From: Caproiciproducens faecalis
Lineage (GTDB): Bacteria; Bacillota; Clostridia; Oscillospirales; Acutalibacteraceae
DNA length: 64,000 bases
Direction: 5' to 3'
Assembly (NCBI RefSeq): GCF_019448085.1
Contig: NZ_JAGFNZ010000005.1
Location: 124,001 to 188,000 of the forward strand
Position 1 is the first letter of the stretch. Each line of letters starts with the position of its first letter. A model generated the notes under the pieces. It was not told the origin of the DNA. It searched no databases and saw only the letters and a list, made by a program, of their open reading frames with translations. The translations under genes were made by a program, and so were the position numbers. Positions 54,875 to 62,933 of this stretch are shown here, piece by piece.

Positions 54875-56364
54875 TTCTGGTTATCGACGGTCACTCGTTC
54901 CATTACGAAATGGAGAATCTGTGCCGGGTGTTTTTTCCGTACCAAAGAATAAAAGTGGTTCCCGAACTACCCGCCGCCACAGAAGATGATATTTTGATTT
55001 ATACCGGTCTGGAGCCCCGACCGGACGGGCTAAAACTCACTGTGCGTGTCAGGATTGGTTCTTATCAAAGTGAGAATTCCGAAATACTGACCGGTGCCGA
55101 AAGCAAACAGGAAAAAGAAAACGAGCGCCGTATGGCGATCCTGCTGTTTGGGTTTCTGACACAATACTGTGGTTTTACCCCCAAATGGGGCATCCTGACG
55201 GGAGTACGGCCGGTGAAACTGCTGCGCCACCTGATTGCTGAAAAAGGCGAACAGGAAGGACTGGATTATTTCCGCAGCGAGTATCTTGTGTCCGCCCCCA
55301 AAGCAGAGTTAAGCTTTCTGACCATGCGCAATGAAGAAAAAATTCTGGCGCAGTCCAAACCGGAGTCCTTCAGTCTTTATGTATCCATTCCTTTTTGCCC
55401 GACACGCTGTTCTTACTGCTCGTTTGTTTCTTCATCAGTCGAGAAAACGGCAAAGCTGATTCCTCAGTATCTTAGACTTCTCTGTGAGGAAATCCGTTAT
55501 ACCGCAAAAGTTGCCGCCGGTCTTAAACTGCGGCTTGAATCTGTTTACATCGGCGGAGGGACGCCCACAACCCTGAGTGCGGAGCAGCTGGAAAGCCTGC
55601 TGACGGTCATTCGTGAAAGCTTTGACCTGTCGGTCTGCGGTGAATTTACTGTGGAAGCCGGCAGACCGGACACCATCACCGGCGATAAACTTGATGTGAT
55701 GAAAAAGCACGGTGTTACACGCATCAGCATCAATCCACAGACACTGAATGACGAAGTGCTGAAAACAATCGGCCGCCGCCATACGACCGCGCAGACTCTT
55801 TCTGCTTTTGCTCTGGCGCGCGAACACGGCTTTAATAATATCAATATGGATCTCATCGCCGGTTTGCCGTGGGACAGTGTGGAAAGCTTTGCAGCCACAT
55901 TGGATGAAGTCATCCGCCTTGCGCCGGAAAGTATTACGGTGCATACGCTGGCTCTGAAGCGCTCGTCCAGAATTTTTCAGGAGGAGAGCGAACCTTTTGT
56001 CAGCGGAGTACAGGCGGCGCAAATGCTTGACTACGCCGACACCCAGCTTCTTCAGTACGGTTACTCACCCTATTATCTTTACAGGCAAAGCCGGATGGTT
56101 GGGAATCTGGAAAATACCGGCTGGGCTAAACCCGGCTTTGAAAGCCCGTACAATGTTGTGATTATGGATGAATCCCAAACGATTCTTGCCTGCGGCGCGG
56201 GGGCTGCAAGCAAGATCAAAGATCCGTATTCGGATGAACTTACACGCATCTTTAATTTTAAATATCCCTATGAATATATCAATCGCTTTGAGGAAATGAT
56301 TATTAGAAAAGATCAGGTGAAGACTGTTTATGATCAATTTTGTGGAGTATCAGAACGAACTTAG
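54871..56364 (+). CDS. hemZ: HemZ-type coproporphyrinogen III dehydrogenase-like radical SAM protein
   Basis: A 497-residue protein. The N-terminal domain of about 165 residues is specific to HemZ. The radical SAM core has CPTRCSYCSF near residue 175 (Cys-x3-Cys-x2-Cys), VYIGGGTPTTL and TVEAGRPDTIT. HemZ is proposed to act anaerobically in heme biosynthesis, but this group in clostridia without a heme pathway may be a heme chaperone or have other roles. Start is inside the MBL stop (ATGA). Confidence 0.85.
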   Translation: MILVIDGHSFHYEMENLCRVFFPYQRIKVVPELPAATEDDILIYTGLEPRPDGLKLTVRVRIGSYQSENSEILTGAESKQEKENERRMAILLFGFLTQYCGFTPKWGILTGVRPVKLLRHLIAEKGEQEGLDYFRSEYLVSAPKAELSFLTMRNEEKILAQSKPESFSLYVSIPFCPTRCSYCSFVSSSVEKTAKLIPQYLRLLCEEIRYTAKVAAGLKLRLESVYIGGGTPTTLSAEQLESLLTVIRESFDLSVCGEFTVEAGRPDTITGDKLDVMKKHGVTRISINPQTLNDEVLKTIGRRHTTAQTLSAFALAREHGFNNINMDLIAGLPWDSVESFAATLDEVIRLAPESITVHTLALKRSSRIFQEESEPFVSGVQAAQMLDYADTQLLQYGYSPYYLYRQSRMVGNLENTGWAKPGFESPYNVVIMDESQTILACGAGAASKIKDPYSDELTRIFNFKYPYEYINRFEEMIIRKDQVKTVYDQFCGVSERT

Positions 56365-57274
56365 TAAGATCAATACTGCGGCATCCACACAGCCGGAAGC
56401 TTTTGTTGTACGGACAGAGGAATCCTATCACCAGAGCATTAGAAATATAGCCAGAAGTATTGCCGGGCAAATGCGGGACTGCAGGCTGATTATGCTTTCC
56501 GGCCCGTCCAGCAGCGGAAAAACAACCACCTCACATCTTTTGAAAAATGCATTCCAGTCGATCGGAATCGGTTCTACCATTATCTCCCTGGATGATTTTT
56601 ACCGGGGGGAGCGGCAGGCGCCGGTGCTTGCCAATGGCCAGCACGATTACGAGTCCGTGGACGCGTTGGATGTTCCCGACGTTGAACGGTGCCTTCTTTC
56701 ACTAATTGAAAACCATCATTGCACAATGCCTGTTTTCAATTTTGAAATCCATATGCCGTATCCGCATAAGCGCCATGTTTCACTGCGGGAACATGACATT
56801 GCGATTGTGGAAGGAATTCACGCGCTCAATCCGATTTTTCTTGACAAGCTGCCTAAAGAAGGCGTATGCAAAATCTATATCAGTGTAAAGCAGGGAATTT
56901 ACGAAGGATCCAGAGAGTTGTTTAACGCAAACGAGATGCGGCTGGTGCGAAGGATTGTGAGGGATTATAATTTTAGGGGCGCTAAACCCACGCGGACCCT
57001 TGAAATGTGGCCGATGGTAATGGATGGGGAGAGGAAATACATCAAACCCTACCGCAGTGGCGCCGACTATACGATCAATTCGCTGCATACCTATGAAACC
57101 TGTGTTCTGGTGAATCAGGCCATCCCCCTCCTGAAAACTGTTCCCGCAGACTGCGGCCAGTATCCTTTGACCAAGAAGCTGATCGAGAGTCTTGAAAAAT
57201 TTACTCCGGTCAGCAGTGAATTTGTTCCCCAGGATTCCATTATCCGCGAGTTCATCGGCGGCGGGATATATTGA
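56330..57274 (+). CDS. Uridine kinase-like nucleoside kinase
   Basis: A 314-residue P-loop kinase of the phosphoribulokinase/uridine kinase family. The P-loop LSGPSSSGKTTTSH is near residue 57, then IISLDDFYRG, MPVFNFEIHM and AIVEGIHALNP. It lacks the N-terminal TGS-like region of longer clostridial homologues, keeping only a short lead of about 50 residues. The start overlaps hemZ by 35 bases, with GGTGA upstream. A terminator is not obvious; the next gene has its own promoter. Confidence 0.85.
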   Translation: MINFVEYQNELSKINTAASTQPEAFVVRTEESYHQSIRNIARSIAGQMRDCRLIMLSGPSSSGKTTTSHLLKNAFQSIGIGSTIISLDDFYRGERQAPVLANGQHDYESVDALDVPDVERCLLSLIENHHCTMPVFNFEIHMPYPHKRHVSLREHDIAIVEGIHALNPIFLDKLPKEGVCKIYISVKQGIYEGSRELFNANEMRLVRRIVRDYNFRGAKPTRTLEMWPMVMDGERKYIKPYRSGADYTINSLHTYETCVLVNQAIPLLKTVPADCGQYPLTKKLIESLEKFTPVSSEFVPQDSIIREFIGGGIY

Positions 57275-57283
57275 TGAAATTTA

Positions 57284-57312
57284 TTGCAATTCCTCTGATG
57301 TTGGAATATAAT
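57284..57312 (+). promoter_or_regulatory. Promoter of the zinc-ribbon gene
   Basis: TTGCAA (57284-57289), 17 bases, TATAAT (57307-57312), 36 bases ahead of the start. Confidence 0.7.
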
Positions 57313-57348
57313 TTTAGTAAGAAAATCTAATTAAAGGAGTGTGCTATT

Positions 57349-57714
57349 ATGGGACTGTTTGAAGATGTCGTTGTTAACGCCAAATCCGCGGTGAATGTCG
57401 TCGGTAAAAAAGCGGGTCAGTTTGTTGATATCTCAAAGCTTAGAATAAACGCTGCCGATTTGAACAATGAAATTTCAAAACGCTATGAATCGCTGGGCAG
57501 AACGGTTTATGAAGCTAAAAAGACGGATAACGACTCGTCTGACCTTGTCAGCGAATGCATTACCGCAATAGATGATCTATATGAGCAGCTGGATGCTGTC
57601 AACGAGCAGCTGGTCGCCATGAGAGCCAGAATGGTCTGCAAAAACTGTGGAGAGGAAAATCCGCAAAATGCGGAGTATTGCAGCAAATGCGGCCATAAGC
57701 TTTCAGATGACTGA
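57349..57714 (+). CDS. Coiled-coil protein with C-terminal zinc ribbon
   Basis: A 121-residue protein. The N-terminal 90 residues form a helical region (DISKLRINAADLNNEISKRYESLGR) likely to be a coiled coil. Residues 95-113 (CKNCGEENPQNAEYCSKCG) are a two-CxxC zinc ribbon. AAAGGAGTG precedes the start. Such proteins are common in Clostridia; function unknown. The gene has its own promoter and terminator. Confidence 0.82.
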   Translation: MGLFEDVVVNAKSAVNVVGKKAGQFVDISKLRINAADLNNEISKRYESLGRTVYEAKKTDNDSSDLVSECITAIDDLYEQLDAVNEQLVAMRARMVCKNCGEENPQNAEYCSKCGHKLSDD

Positions 57715-57731
57715 AATTGTTCCGCGTTTTA

Positions 57732-57759
57732 AAAAGAGGGGCGTAGTCCCCTCTTTTTC
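57732..57759 (+). terminator. Terminator after the zinc-ribbon gene
   Basis: Perfect ten-bp stem AAAAGAGGGG/CCCCTCTTTT around CGTAGT, then TC. Between here and 57933 there is only an AT-rich stretch; ATATT (57782-57786), 13 bases, TATACTAT (57800-57807) is a faint sigma-E-like match. Confidence 0.85.
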
Positions 57760-57933
57760 AATGCTTGGAATTATGTTCATAATATTTTCATTTATTTAGT
57801 ATACTATTTATTATGAGAAAATGTGTGAAATAGGAATTCCTCTTTCTTTTCGGCTTGATGCAGTGGGGAAGAGGGGTTTGTTGTTATGCTTAAACAGAAA
57901 ACAATGTGATTATTTTGGAATGGATGTGTCGCA

Positions 57934-59697
57934 ATGGATAATAAGAGGACCGCAACCGTTGGCAAACAGAGCTTTTTACACGGTGCTTTAATTCTGATGG
58001 TAGCGATTGCTCTGGTTAAAATTATTGGAGCGCTGTTTAAAATCCCGCTTGCCTGGATTCTGACCCCTGTCGGAAACGGTTATTTCGGGAACGCTTATTC
58101 CCTTTATTTCCCGATTTTCAGCCTTGCAACGGCCGGTTTTCCAATTGCTATTTCCAGGCTGGTATCAGAAAATTCCGCCCGCGGCCGGTATCGCGACATC
58201 CGCCAGATTCACACGGTTTCCGTAAAAATCTTTTTGTTTTTGGGCATTGTAGCTTTCTCCATTATGTTTTTTGGTGCAAAGCCCTATGTTGCCTACGCGG
58301 TCAGTAACAACCCACAGAATGCGCTCCCGGCCATTTATGCGCTGGCTCCGGCCATTTTCTTCAACAGCCTGATGGCCATTTACCGGGGATACTACGAAGG
58401 CCTTCGCAACATGTATCCCACCGCTATTTCCGAAATTGTGGAAGCGCTGTGCAAGCTTGTGTTCGGACTCGCCATCGCCTCTCTGATTATCCATTCCGGT
58501 TTGCAGGAATTTGCGGCGAGCGGTACGGTCTACGGTGAAAAAATGGCCTCTGCTGAGTACGCCAAGATTGCTACGCTTCCTTACGCGGCAGCCGGCGCGA
58601 TCTTCGGTGTTACCATCGGTTCTGTTTTCGGTTTTGTTTATCTTTTTGTTTACCACAAGAGGCACAGTGACGGGATCACCCAGGAGATGCTTCATGCGTC
58701 GCCCCGTCCCCTGCCTATGAAACATACGACCGTCCGGCTGATTAAGACCGCCATTCCGATTGCGCTCGGTTCCCTTGCGGTCAATCTCTCTACTTTTATT
58801 GACAGTACGTTTCTGCAGAAACGGATCAATGATATTATGGTGGACCATTCTCAGATCCTGATCGGTATGTACGCAAATGTTATGCCGGAGTCGGTTGTCA
58901 AACTGAACAATGTCCCAACGTTTCTGTTTGGCTGCTTTTCCAACGCTTCCACTTTGTTCATGTTAGTGCCCGCCATCACACAGGCATTCGGCGTAAGCGC
59001 GCTTCCAAACGTTACGGAAGCCTGGACAGGCGGAAATCCGAAAAAAATAAAGAGAAGCATTGAATCGGTACTCCGACTTGTGGCAATGCTAACCATACCG
59101 GCTGGATTGGGGCTTTCTGTACTTTCCACGCCGATTGCGTCCCTGCTGTATGGTTCACAGAATGCCCCGACCGTGATTGGCAGGATTCTTGTCCTGCTGG
59201 GTCTGGGCGCGATTTTCGCGGCGATGAGCACGCCAATTAACAGTATGCTTCAGGCTGTGGGCCGGGTTGACCTTCCGGTCAAGCTGCTTGCGGTCGGTCT
59301 GGCGATTAAGCTTGTGTTAAACTATACACTGGTCGGGATCCCCGAAATCAATGTGATGGGTGCAGGAACCGGTACTTTGGTCTGCTATATTTTCATTATG
59401 GTTTTTGCGCTGTTCTTCCTTTGCCGCGAAGCGAAAATCACCATCAACTTCGTGAGCATCTTTCTCAAACCGCTTCTGGCTTCCGTTATCTGCGTAACTG
59501 CTGCGTTTTTTGTGCAGAAAGCCGGAACCATGTTGGGATTGGGCAAGCTTTCGACTTTATTTGCGATTGCCGCTGCGGGAGTAATTTATATTGTTTGTAT
59601 GCTCTGGTTTAAAGCGCTGAACACAAACGATGTGCTAATGCTTCCTAAAGGACAAAAAATTGTGAAAATACTTGAAAAACATAATTGGATAAGGTAA
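57934..59697 (+). CDS. SpoVB/YabM-type polysaccharide or lipid II flippase
   Basis: A 587-residue membrane protein of the MOP superfamily with about 14 spans. ALVKIIGALFKIPLAWILTPVGNGYFGNA is the start typical of SpoVB-like proteins, which flip lipid-linked precursors for cortex or wall synthesis. The order with mazG, rqcP, yabP and yabQ matches B. subtilis yabM, a SpoVB paralogue. GGATG lies before the ATG with a rather long spacing. Confidence 0.88.
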   Translation: MDNKRTATVGKQSFLHGALILMVAIALVKIIGALFKIPLAWILTPVGNGYFGNAYSLYFPIFSLATAGFPIAISRLVSENSARGRYRDIRQIHTVSVKIFLFLGIVAFSIMFFGAKPYVAYAVSNNPQNALPAIYALAPAIFFNSLMAIYRGYYEGLRNMYPTAISEIVEALCKLVFGLAIASLIIHSGLQEFAASGTVYGEKMASAEYAKIATLPYAAAGAIFGVTIGSVFGFVYLFVYHKRHSDGITQEMLHASPRPLPMKHTTVRLIKTAIPIALGSLAVNLSTFIDSTFLQKRINDIMVDHSQILIGMYANVMPESVVKLNNVPTFLFGCFSNASTLFMLVPAITQAFGVSALPNVTEAWTGGNPKKIKRSIESVLRLVAMLTIPAGLGLSVLSTPIASLLYGSQNAPTVIGRILVLLGLGAIFAAMSTPINSMLQAVGRVDLPVKLLAVGLAIKLVLNYTLVGIPEINVMGAGTGTLVCYIFIMVFALFFLCREAKITINFVSIFLKPLLASVICVTAAFFVQKAGTMLGLGKLSTLFAIAAAGVIYIVCMLWFKALNTNDVLMLPKGQKIVKILEKHNWIR

Positions 59698-59744
59698 AAT
59701 GATAGCAGTTTATCCGATACTTTCTTTCACAGGAGATATTCATT

Positions 59745-60536
59745 TTGGATTTTGAGTTCAAAGAAAAATATAGCATGCAGGATTTGCTGGACATCATGGC
59801 AATTCTCCGCTCTCCGCAGGGGTGCCCATGGGATCAGGAGCAGACCCATCAAAGCATAAGAAACTGTTTTATTGAAGAGACTTACGAAGTTGTTGAAGCA
59901 ATTGACAATCAGGATACGGATCTTTTAAAAGAAGAACTGGGCGATGTCCTTCTTCAGGTGCTGTTTCATTCTCAGATGGAAAAGGAAACGGATCGTTTTG
60001 ATTTTTCGGACGTAGTGGACGGCATCGCTAAAAAGATGATTATCCGTCATCCCCACGTTTTTGGCAACACGGTTGTCAACAGTTCCGACGAGGTTCTTGT
60101 CAACTGGGACGCAATTAAAAAGGAAACCAAAAACCAGGCAACCCAGACGGAAGTTCTGAAAAGCGTTTCAAAAGCCCTGCCCGCTTTGATGCGAAGCGCC
60201 AAGGTGCAGCACAAAGCCGCAAAGGTCGGGTTTGACTGGCCCGACGTTTCCGGTGCGCTTGATAAGGTTGCGGAAGAATTCTGTGAATTAAAAGAAGCGA
60301 TAGACAATGGAAGCTGGGAAGACCGCATGGAAGAACTGGGCGACCTTTTGTTCTCTGTCGTGAATGTTTCGCGGTTTTTAAAAGTGGAGCCTGAGCAGGC
60401 TTTAAGCTTTTCCTGTAATAAGTTTATTTCGCGCTTTGAGAAAATGGAAAGCCTTGCAGAGAAGCGCGGAGCCGATATGACTTCAATGTCACTGGAACAG
60501 CTTGATTCACTTTGGAATGAAGCTAAGACAACTTAA
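59745..60536 (+). CDS. mazG: Nucleoside triphosphate pyrophosphohydrolase MazG
   Basis: A 263-residue house-cleaning enzyme with two MazG domains. The first has GCPWDQEQTHQSIRN and EETYEVVEAID...EELGDVLLQ; the second EEFCELKEAIDNG...EELGDLLFSVVNVSR. The two EExxE and ExxD sets bind Mg. It hydrolyses NTPs to NMPs and may lower ppGpp levels. B. subtilis YabN has an extra methylase domain at its N-terminus, absent here. The start is TTG with AGGAGAT seven bases upstream. Confidence 0.94.
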   Translation: MDFEFKEKYSMQDLLDIMAILRSPQGCPWDQEQTHQSIRNCFIEETYEVVEAIDNQDTDLLKEELGDVLLQVLFHSQMEKETDRFDFSDVVDGIAKKMIIRHPHVFGNTVVNSSDEVLVNWDAIKKETKNQATQTEVLKSVSKALPALMRSAKVQHKAAKVGFDWPDVSGALDKVAEEFCELKEAIDNGSWEDRMEELGDLLFSVVNVSRFLKVEPEQALSFSCNKFISRFEKMESLAEKRGADMTSMSLEQLDSLWNEAKTT

Positions 60537-60591
60537 TCATTCTCAGCTTTCTGCTGTTGAATAATAATTAAAAAAACGGAGGTCAAATATT

Positions 60592-60867
60592 ATGAACAAA
60601 ACAGAATTAATTGCTGCTGTTGCTGAAAAAGCAGGTATGTCCAAGAAAGATGCCGATAATGCTGTCAACGCAATGATTGACACAATCGTTAAAGCTGTTT
60701 CTGAAGATGAGAAAGTACAGATCGTAGGGTTTGGTACTTTTGAAGTACGCAGCCGCAGTGAGAGACAGGGCCGTGACCCGAGAACAAATTCTCCTATCAC
60801 CATTCCCGCTTCCAAAGTACCTGCTTTTAAGGCAGGAAAGGCCTTCAAGGACGCTACAGCGAAATAA
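60592..60867 (+). CDS. hup: DNA-binding protein HU
   Basis: A 91-residue histone-like protein. MNKTELIAAVAEKAGMSKKD starts the dimer helices, GFGTFEVRSRSERQGR and NPR-like arm DPRTNSPITIPASKVPAFKAGKAF form the beta arms that bend DNA. It is inserted between mazG and rqcP, where B. subtilis has none, and is followed by its own terminator, allowing high expression. Confidence 0.95.
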   Translation: MNKTELIAAVAEKAGMSKKDADNAVNAMIDTIVKAVSEDEKVQIVGFGTFEVRSRSERQGRDPRTNSPITIPASKVPAFKAGKAFKDATAK

Positions 60868-60888
60868 AAATATATAATGTTTTTTAAA

Positions 60889-60925
60889 AGGGCTGTAACT
60901 GACCGCAATGTTACAGCTCTTTTTA
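60889..60925 (+). terminator. Terminator after hup
   Basis: Eleven-pair stem AGGGCTGTAAC/GTTACAGCTCT with one G-U, ten-base loop, followed by TTTTA. Confidence 0.8.
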
Positions 60926-60942
60926 TGTAGAAGGGAAATACT

Positions 60943-61203
60943 ATGCGACTGGACAAATATCTGAAAATATCCCGTATCATTAAGCGCCGCACGATTGCCA
61001 ACGAAGCTTGTGATGCCGGGCGGGTGCTTGTGAATGGAAAACCGGCCAGAGCCTCCTACGACGTAAAGGTAGACGATGTTCTTGAACTGCAGCTTGGTTC
61101 ACGCAGCATAAAGGCGCAGGTGCTCAGTGTAAACGAATATGCGAAGAAGGAAGCGGCCGCGGAAATGTACCGTGTTCTGTCGGACGGCCCGGCTAACCTT
61201 TAA
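60943..61203 (+). CDS. rqcP: S4-domain ribosome quality control protein RqcP (YabO)
   Basis: An 86-residue S4 RNA-binding protein. MRLDKYLKISRIIKRRTIANE and AGRVLVNGKPARASYDVKVDD form the S4 fold. In B. subtilis RqcP helps RqcH add alanine tails to stalled nascent chains on 50S subunits. Position before yabP and divIC matches B. subtilis. YlmH at 32168, a partial functional substitute, is also present. Confidence 0.9.
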   Translation: MRLDKYLKISRIIKRRTIANEACDAGRVLVNGKPARASYDVKVDDVLELQLGSRSIKAQVLSVNEYAKKEAAAEMYRVLSDGPANL

Positions 61204-61232
61204 GTATATGTCCCTCCGTTTATGCATACAAA
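61204..61232 (+). promoter_or_regulatory. Sigma-E-like promoter of yabP-yabQ
   Basis: GTATATG (61204-61210), 14 bases, CATACAAA (61225-61232). This resembles sigma-E elements, and yabP and yabQ are sigma-E genes in B. subtilis. Confidence 0.5.
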
Positions 61233-61261
61233 TTGGTATGAATGAATAGGAGGGTCTTGAA

Positions 61262-61540
61262 ATGGCTGAAGAAAAAAAGTCTGTGAAAGTACCGCACAGC
61301 CTGATCCTTGAAAATCGCCGTGCGCTTACTGCGACCGGTGTTTCCAATGTTGACAGCTTTGATGAACAGACCATAGTGGCGTATACCGATTTAGGTCAGC
61401 TGATTATCAAGGGTACCAAGCTTCAGATTAATAAATTGAATATTGAAACAGGCGAACTGACACTGACCGGGGACATTAGCGCGATGTCGTATTCTGAAAA
61501 CCAGCTCTCGGGCGGCTTTTTCTCGAGGCTGTTCAAATAG
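61262..61540 (+). CDS. yabP: Sporulation protein YabP
   Basis: A 92-residue member of the YabP/YqfC family. VPHSLILENRRALTATGVSNV and FDEQTIVAYTDLGQLIIKG are the family core. It is needed during the mother-cell stage of sporulation in B. subtilis, though its biochemical role is unknown. AGGAGGG lies upstream, and a sigma-E-like promoter lies in the 58-base gap after rqcP. Confidence 0.92.
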   Translation: MAEEKKSVKVPHSLILENRRALTATGVSNVDSFDEQTIVAYTDLGQLIIKGTKLQINKLNIETGELTLTGDISAMSYSENQLSGGFFSRLFK

Positions 61541-61554
61541 GGGAGTGAGGTTGT

Positions 61555-62091
61555 TTGAACTTATCTCTCACCGCTCAGCTTCAGGGGTTTGTACTTGCAA
61601 TTGCGGTCGGTGTATTTTTGGGTGCTTATTACGATGTTTTCCGCATCTTTCGCACTGTGTTCCAGTCGGAACGCCGCGCTGTGTTTTTTCAGGATCTGTT
61701 CTATATGATTACGGCGGCGTTTGTTACCTTTTTGCTCGCTCTGGGCGTGAATTACGGCGAAGTCAGATTCTATATTCTTGCTGGGGAAGGAATCGGCTGG
61801 TGCCTGTATTTTTTAACGGTAGGTACGGTTACTTACCGGATGTTTTGTTTGATTGCAAAAATTGTCCGGAAATATATTATTGTTCCGGTTAAGAAAATAA
61901 TTGCTAAAATATCCCATTTTTCTCTTAGCGTCGTAAAGAAAATTGTTAAGAATACAAAAATAGTCGCTTCAAATCAGAAAAAACGCTTGAAACATCACCG
62001 TGAAATAGTGTATAATCATTTCAAAGTAAGAAGTAATGCCAAGAGAAATGCAAAAAAGAAAAAGAGACGTAAAAAAAACGGCAAAGCTTAG
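61555..62091 (+). CDS. yabQ: Spore cortex biosynthesis protein YabQ
   Basis: A 178-residue membrane protein with about four spans in the first 110 residues (GFVLAIAVGVFLGAYYDVFRIF is the family signature) and a very Lys/Arg-rich C-terminal tail (NAKRNAKKKKRRKKNG). YabQ is required for cortex formation in B. subtilis and localises to the outer forespore membrane. The start is TTG at 61555 with GAGTGAGG four bases before it. Confidence 0.9.
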   Translation: MNLSLTAQLQGFVLAIAVGVFLGAYYDVFRIFRTVFQSERRAVFFQDLFYMITAAFVTFLLALGVNYGEVRFYILAGEGIGWCLYFLTVGTVTYRMFCLIAKIVRKYIIVPVKKIIAKISHFSLSVVKKIVKNTKIVASNQKKRLKHHREIVYNHFKVRSNAKRNAKKKKRRKKNGKA

Positions 62092-62107
62092 GGGGCGCTG
62101 CTGAGCC

Positions 62108-62410
62108 ATGAAGGTTATCAAGAGGAAAAAGCGAAAAGGCAGTTTTTTATTGCATACGGCTATCTTTGCTTTTGCAATCTATATTATTGTTGCGCTTGTT
62201 AACCAGCAGGTACAGATCAGTCAGAAGCGGCAGGAGCTTGCAGCGGTTAAACAGAAAATTATTATTCAGCAAGTGAAAAATGAAGACATTAAACATGCCC
62301 TTAGCACAGGCGCAAACGGAAACAGCGATTATATTGAGCGCGTTGCGCGTGAGAGCCTGAATTTTGCAAAGCCAGGGGAACGTGTTTTTGTTAATATTGC
62401 AGGTAATTAA
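62108..62410 (+). CDS. divIC: Septum formation initiator family protein (DivIC/FtsB-like)
   Basis: A 100-residue bitopic membrane protein. A basic N-terminus (KVIKRKKRKG) precedes one membrane span (LLHTAIFAFAIYIIVALV), followed by a coiled coil (QVQISQKRQELAAVKQKI) and the C-terminal YIERVARESLNFAKPGERVFV motif. DivIC works with FtsL and DivIB in the divisome. The yabQ-divIC-yabR order is as in B. subtilis. Confidence 0.93.
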   Translation: MKVIKRKKRKGSFLLHTAIFAFAIYIIVALVNQQVQISQKRQELAAVKQKIIIQQVKNEDIKHALSTGANGNSDYIERVARESLNFAKPGERVFVNIAGN

Positions 62411-62442
62411 TCGCTCTATATTAAGGAGGAAATCACTTACAT

Positions 62443-62886
62443 ATGCAGCTTGAGGTAGGAACGATCCTGGAAGGAAAAGTTACGGGAATTACAAAATTCG
62501 GCGCTTTTGTAGAGCTGCCGGGCGGCAGAACCGGCATGGTGCACATTTCGGAAGTCGCACCCACCTTTGTTAAGGAAATACGCGACTTTGTGACCGAAAA
62601 CCAAGTGGTGAAGGTCAAGGTAATGAGCATCAGCGAAGACGGCAAAGTCAGCCTTTCTATGAAAAAGGCCATTCCGCCTGCACCAAGAAGCAACTCTCCC
62701 GCTCCGCGTGTATCCAGACCGGGCAGCTACGAGTGGCAGGGCAGAAGAAACGAAGCGACAAGCTTTGAGGATATGATGTCCAAATTCAAGCAGACAAGTG
62801 ATGAAAAAATGTCGGATCTGAAAAGATGTATGGAGTCAAAGCGCGGTGGCTTTTCCAAACACGGCGGTTCCGGTCAGTCGAAATAG
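62443..62886 (+). CDS. yabR: S1 RNA-binding domain protein (YabR)
   Basis: A 147-residue protein. The N-terminal S1 domain is residues 1-73 (VGTILEGKVTGITKFGAFVEL; GMVHISEVA; KVMSISEDGKVSLSMKK). A flexible Pro/Ser/Arg-rich linker and a short helical tail follow (SFEDMMSKFKQTSDEKMSDL). AAGGAGG precedes the ATG. YabR-like proteins associate with RNA or ribosomes; the exact role is unknown. Confidence 0.92.
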   Translation: MQLEVGTILEGKVTGITKFGAFVELPGGRTGMVHISEVAPTFVKEIRDFVTENQVVKVKVMSISEDGKVSLSMKKAIPPAPRSNSPAPRVSRPGSYEWQGRRNEATSFEDMMSKFKQTSDEKMSDLKRCMESKRGGFSKHGGSGQSK

Positions 62887-62890
62887 TTTC

Positions 62891-62918
62891 AGCGGAGTGC
62901 GCGCACTCCGCTTTTTTT
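62891..62918 (+). terminator. Terminator after yabR
   Basis: AGCGGAGTG pairs perfectly with CACTCCGCT around CGCG, followed by seven Ts. Confidence 0.9.
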
Positions 62919-62933
62919 GTTGGAGGAAAAACA

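Noticed and set aside
57782-57807. Sigma-E-like promoter before the spoVB-like gene
   Set aside because: The -10 box differs from the consensus and lies about 125 bases from the start; too weak to list as a separate feature.
61545-61892. 115-codon plus-strand ORF with many Cys inside yabQ
   Set aside because: It is a shadow frame of yabQ, whose own product matches the family along its length.
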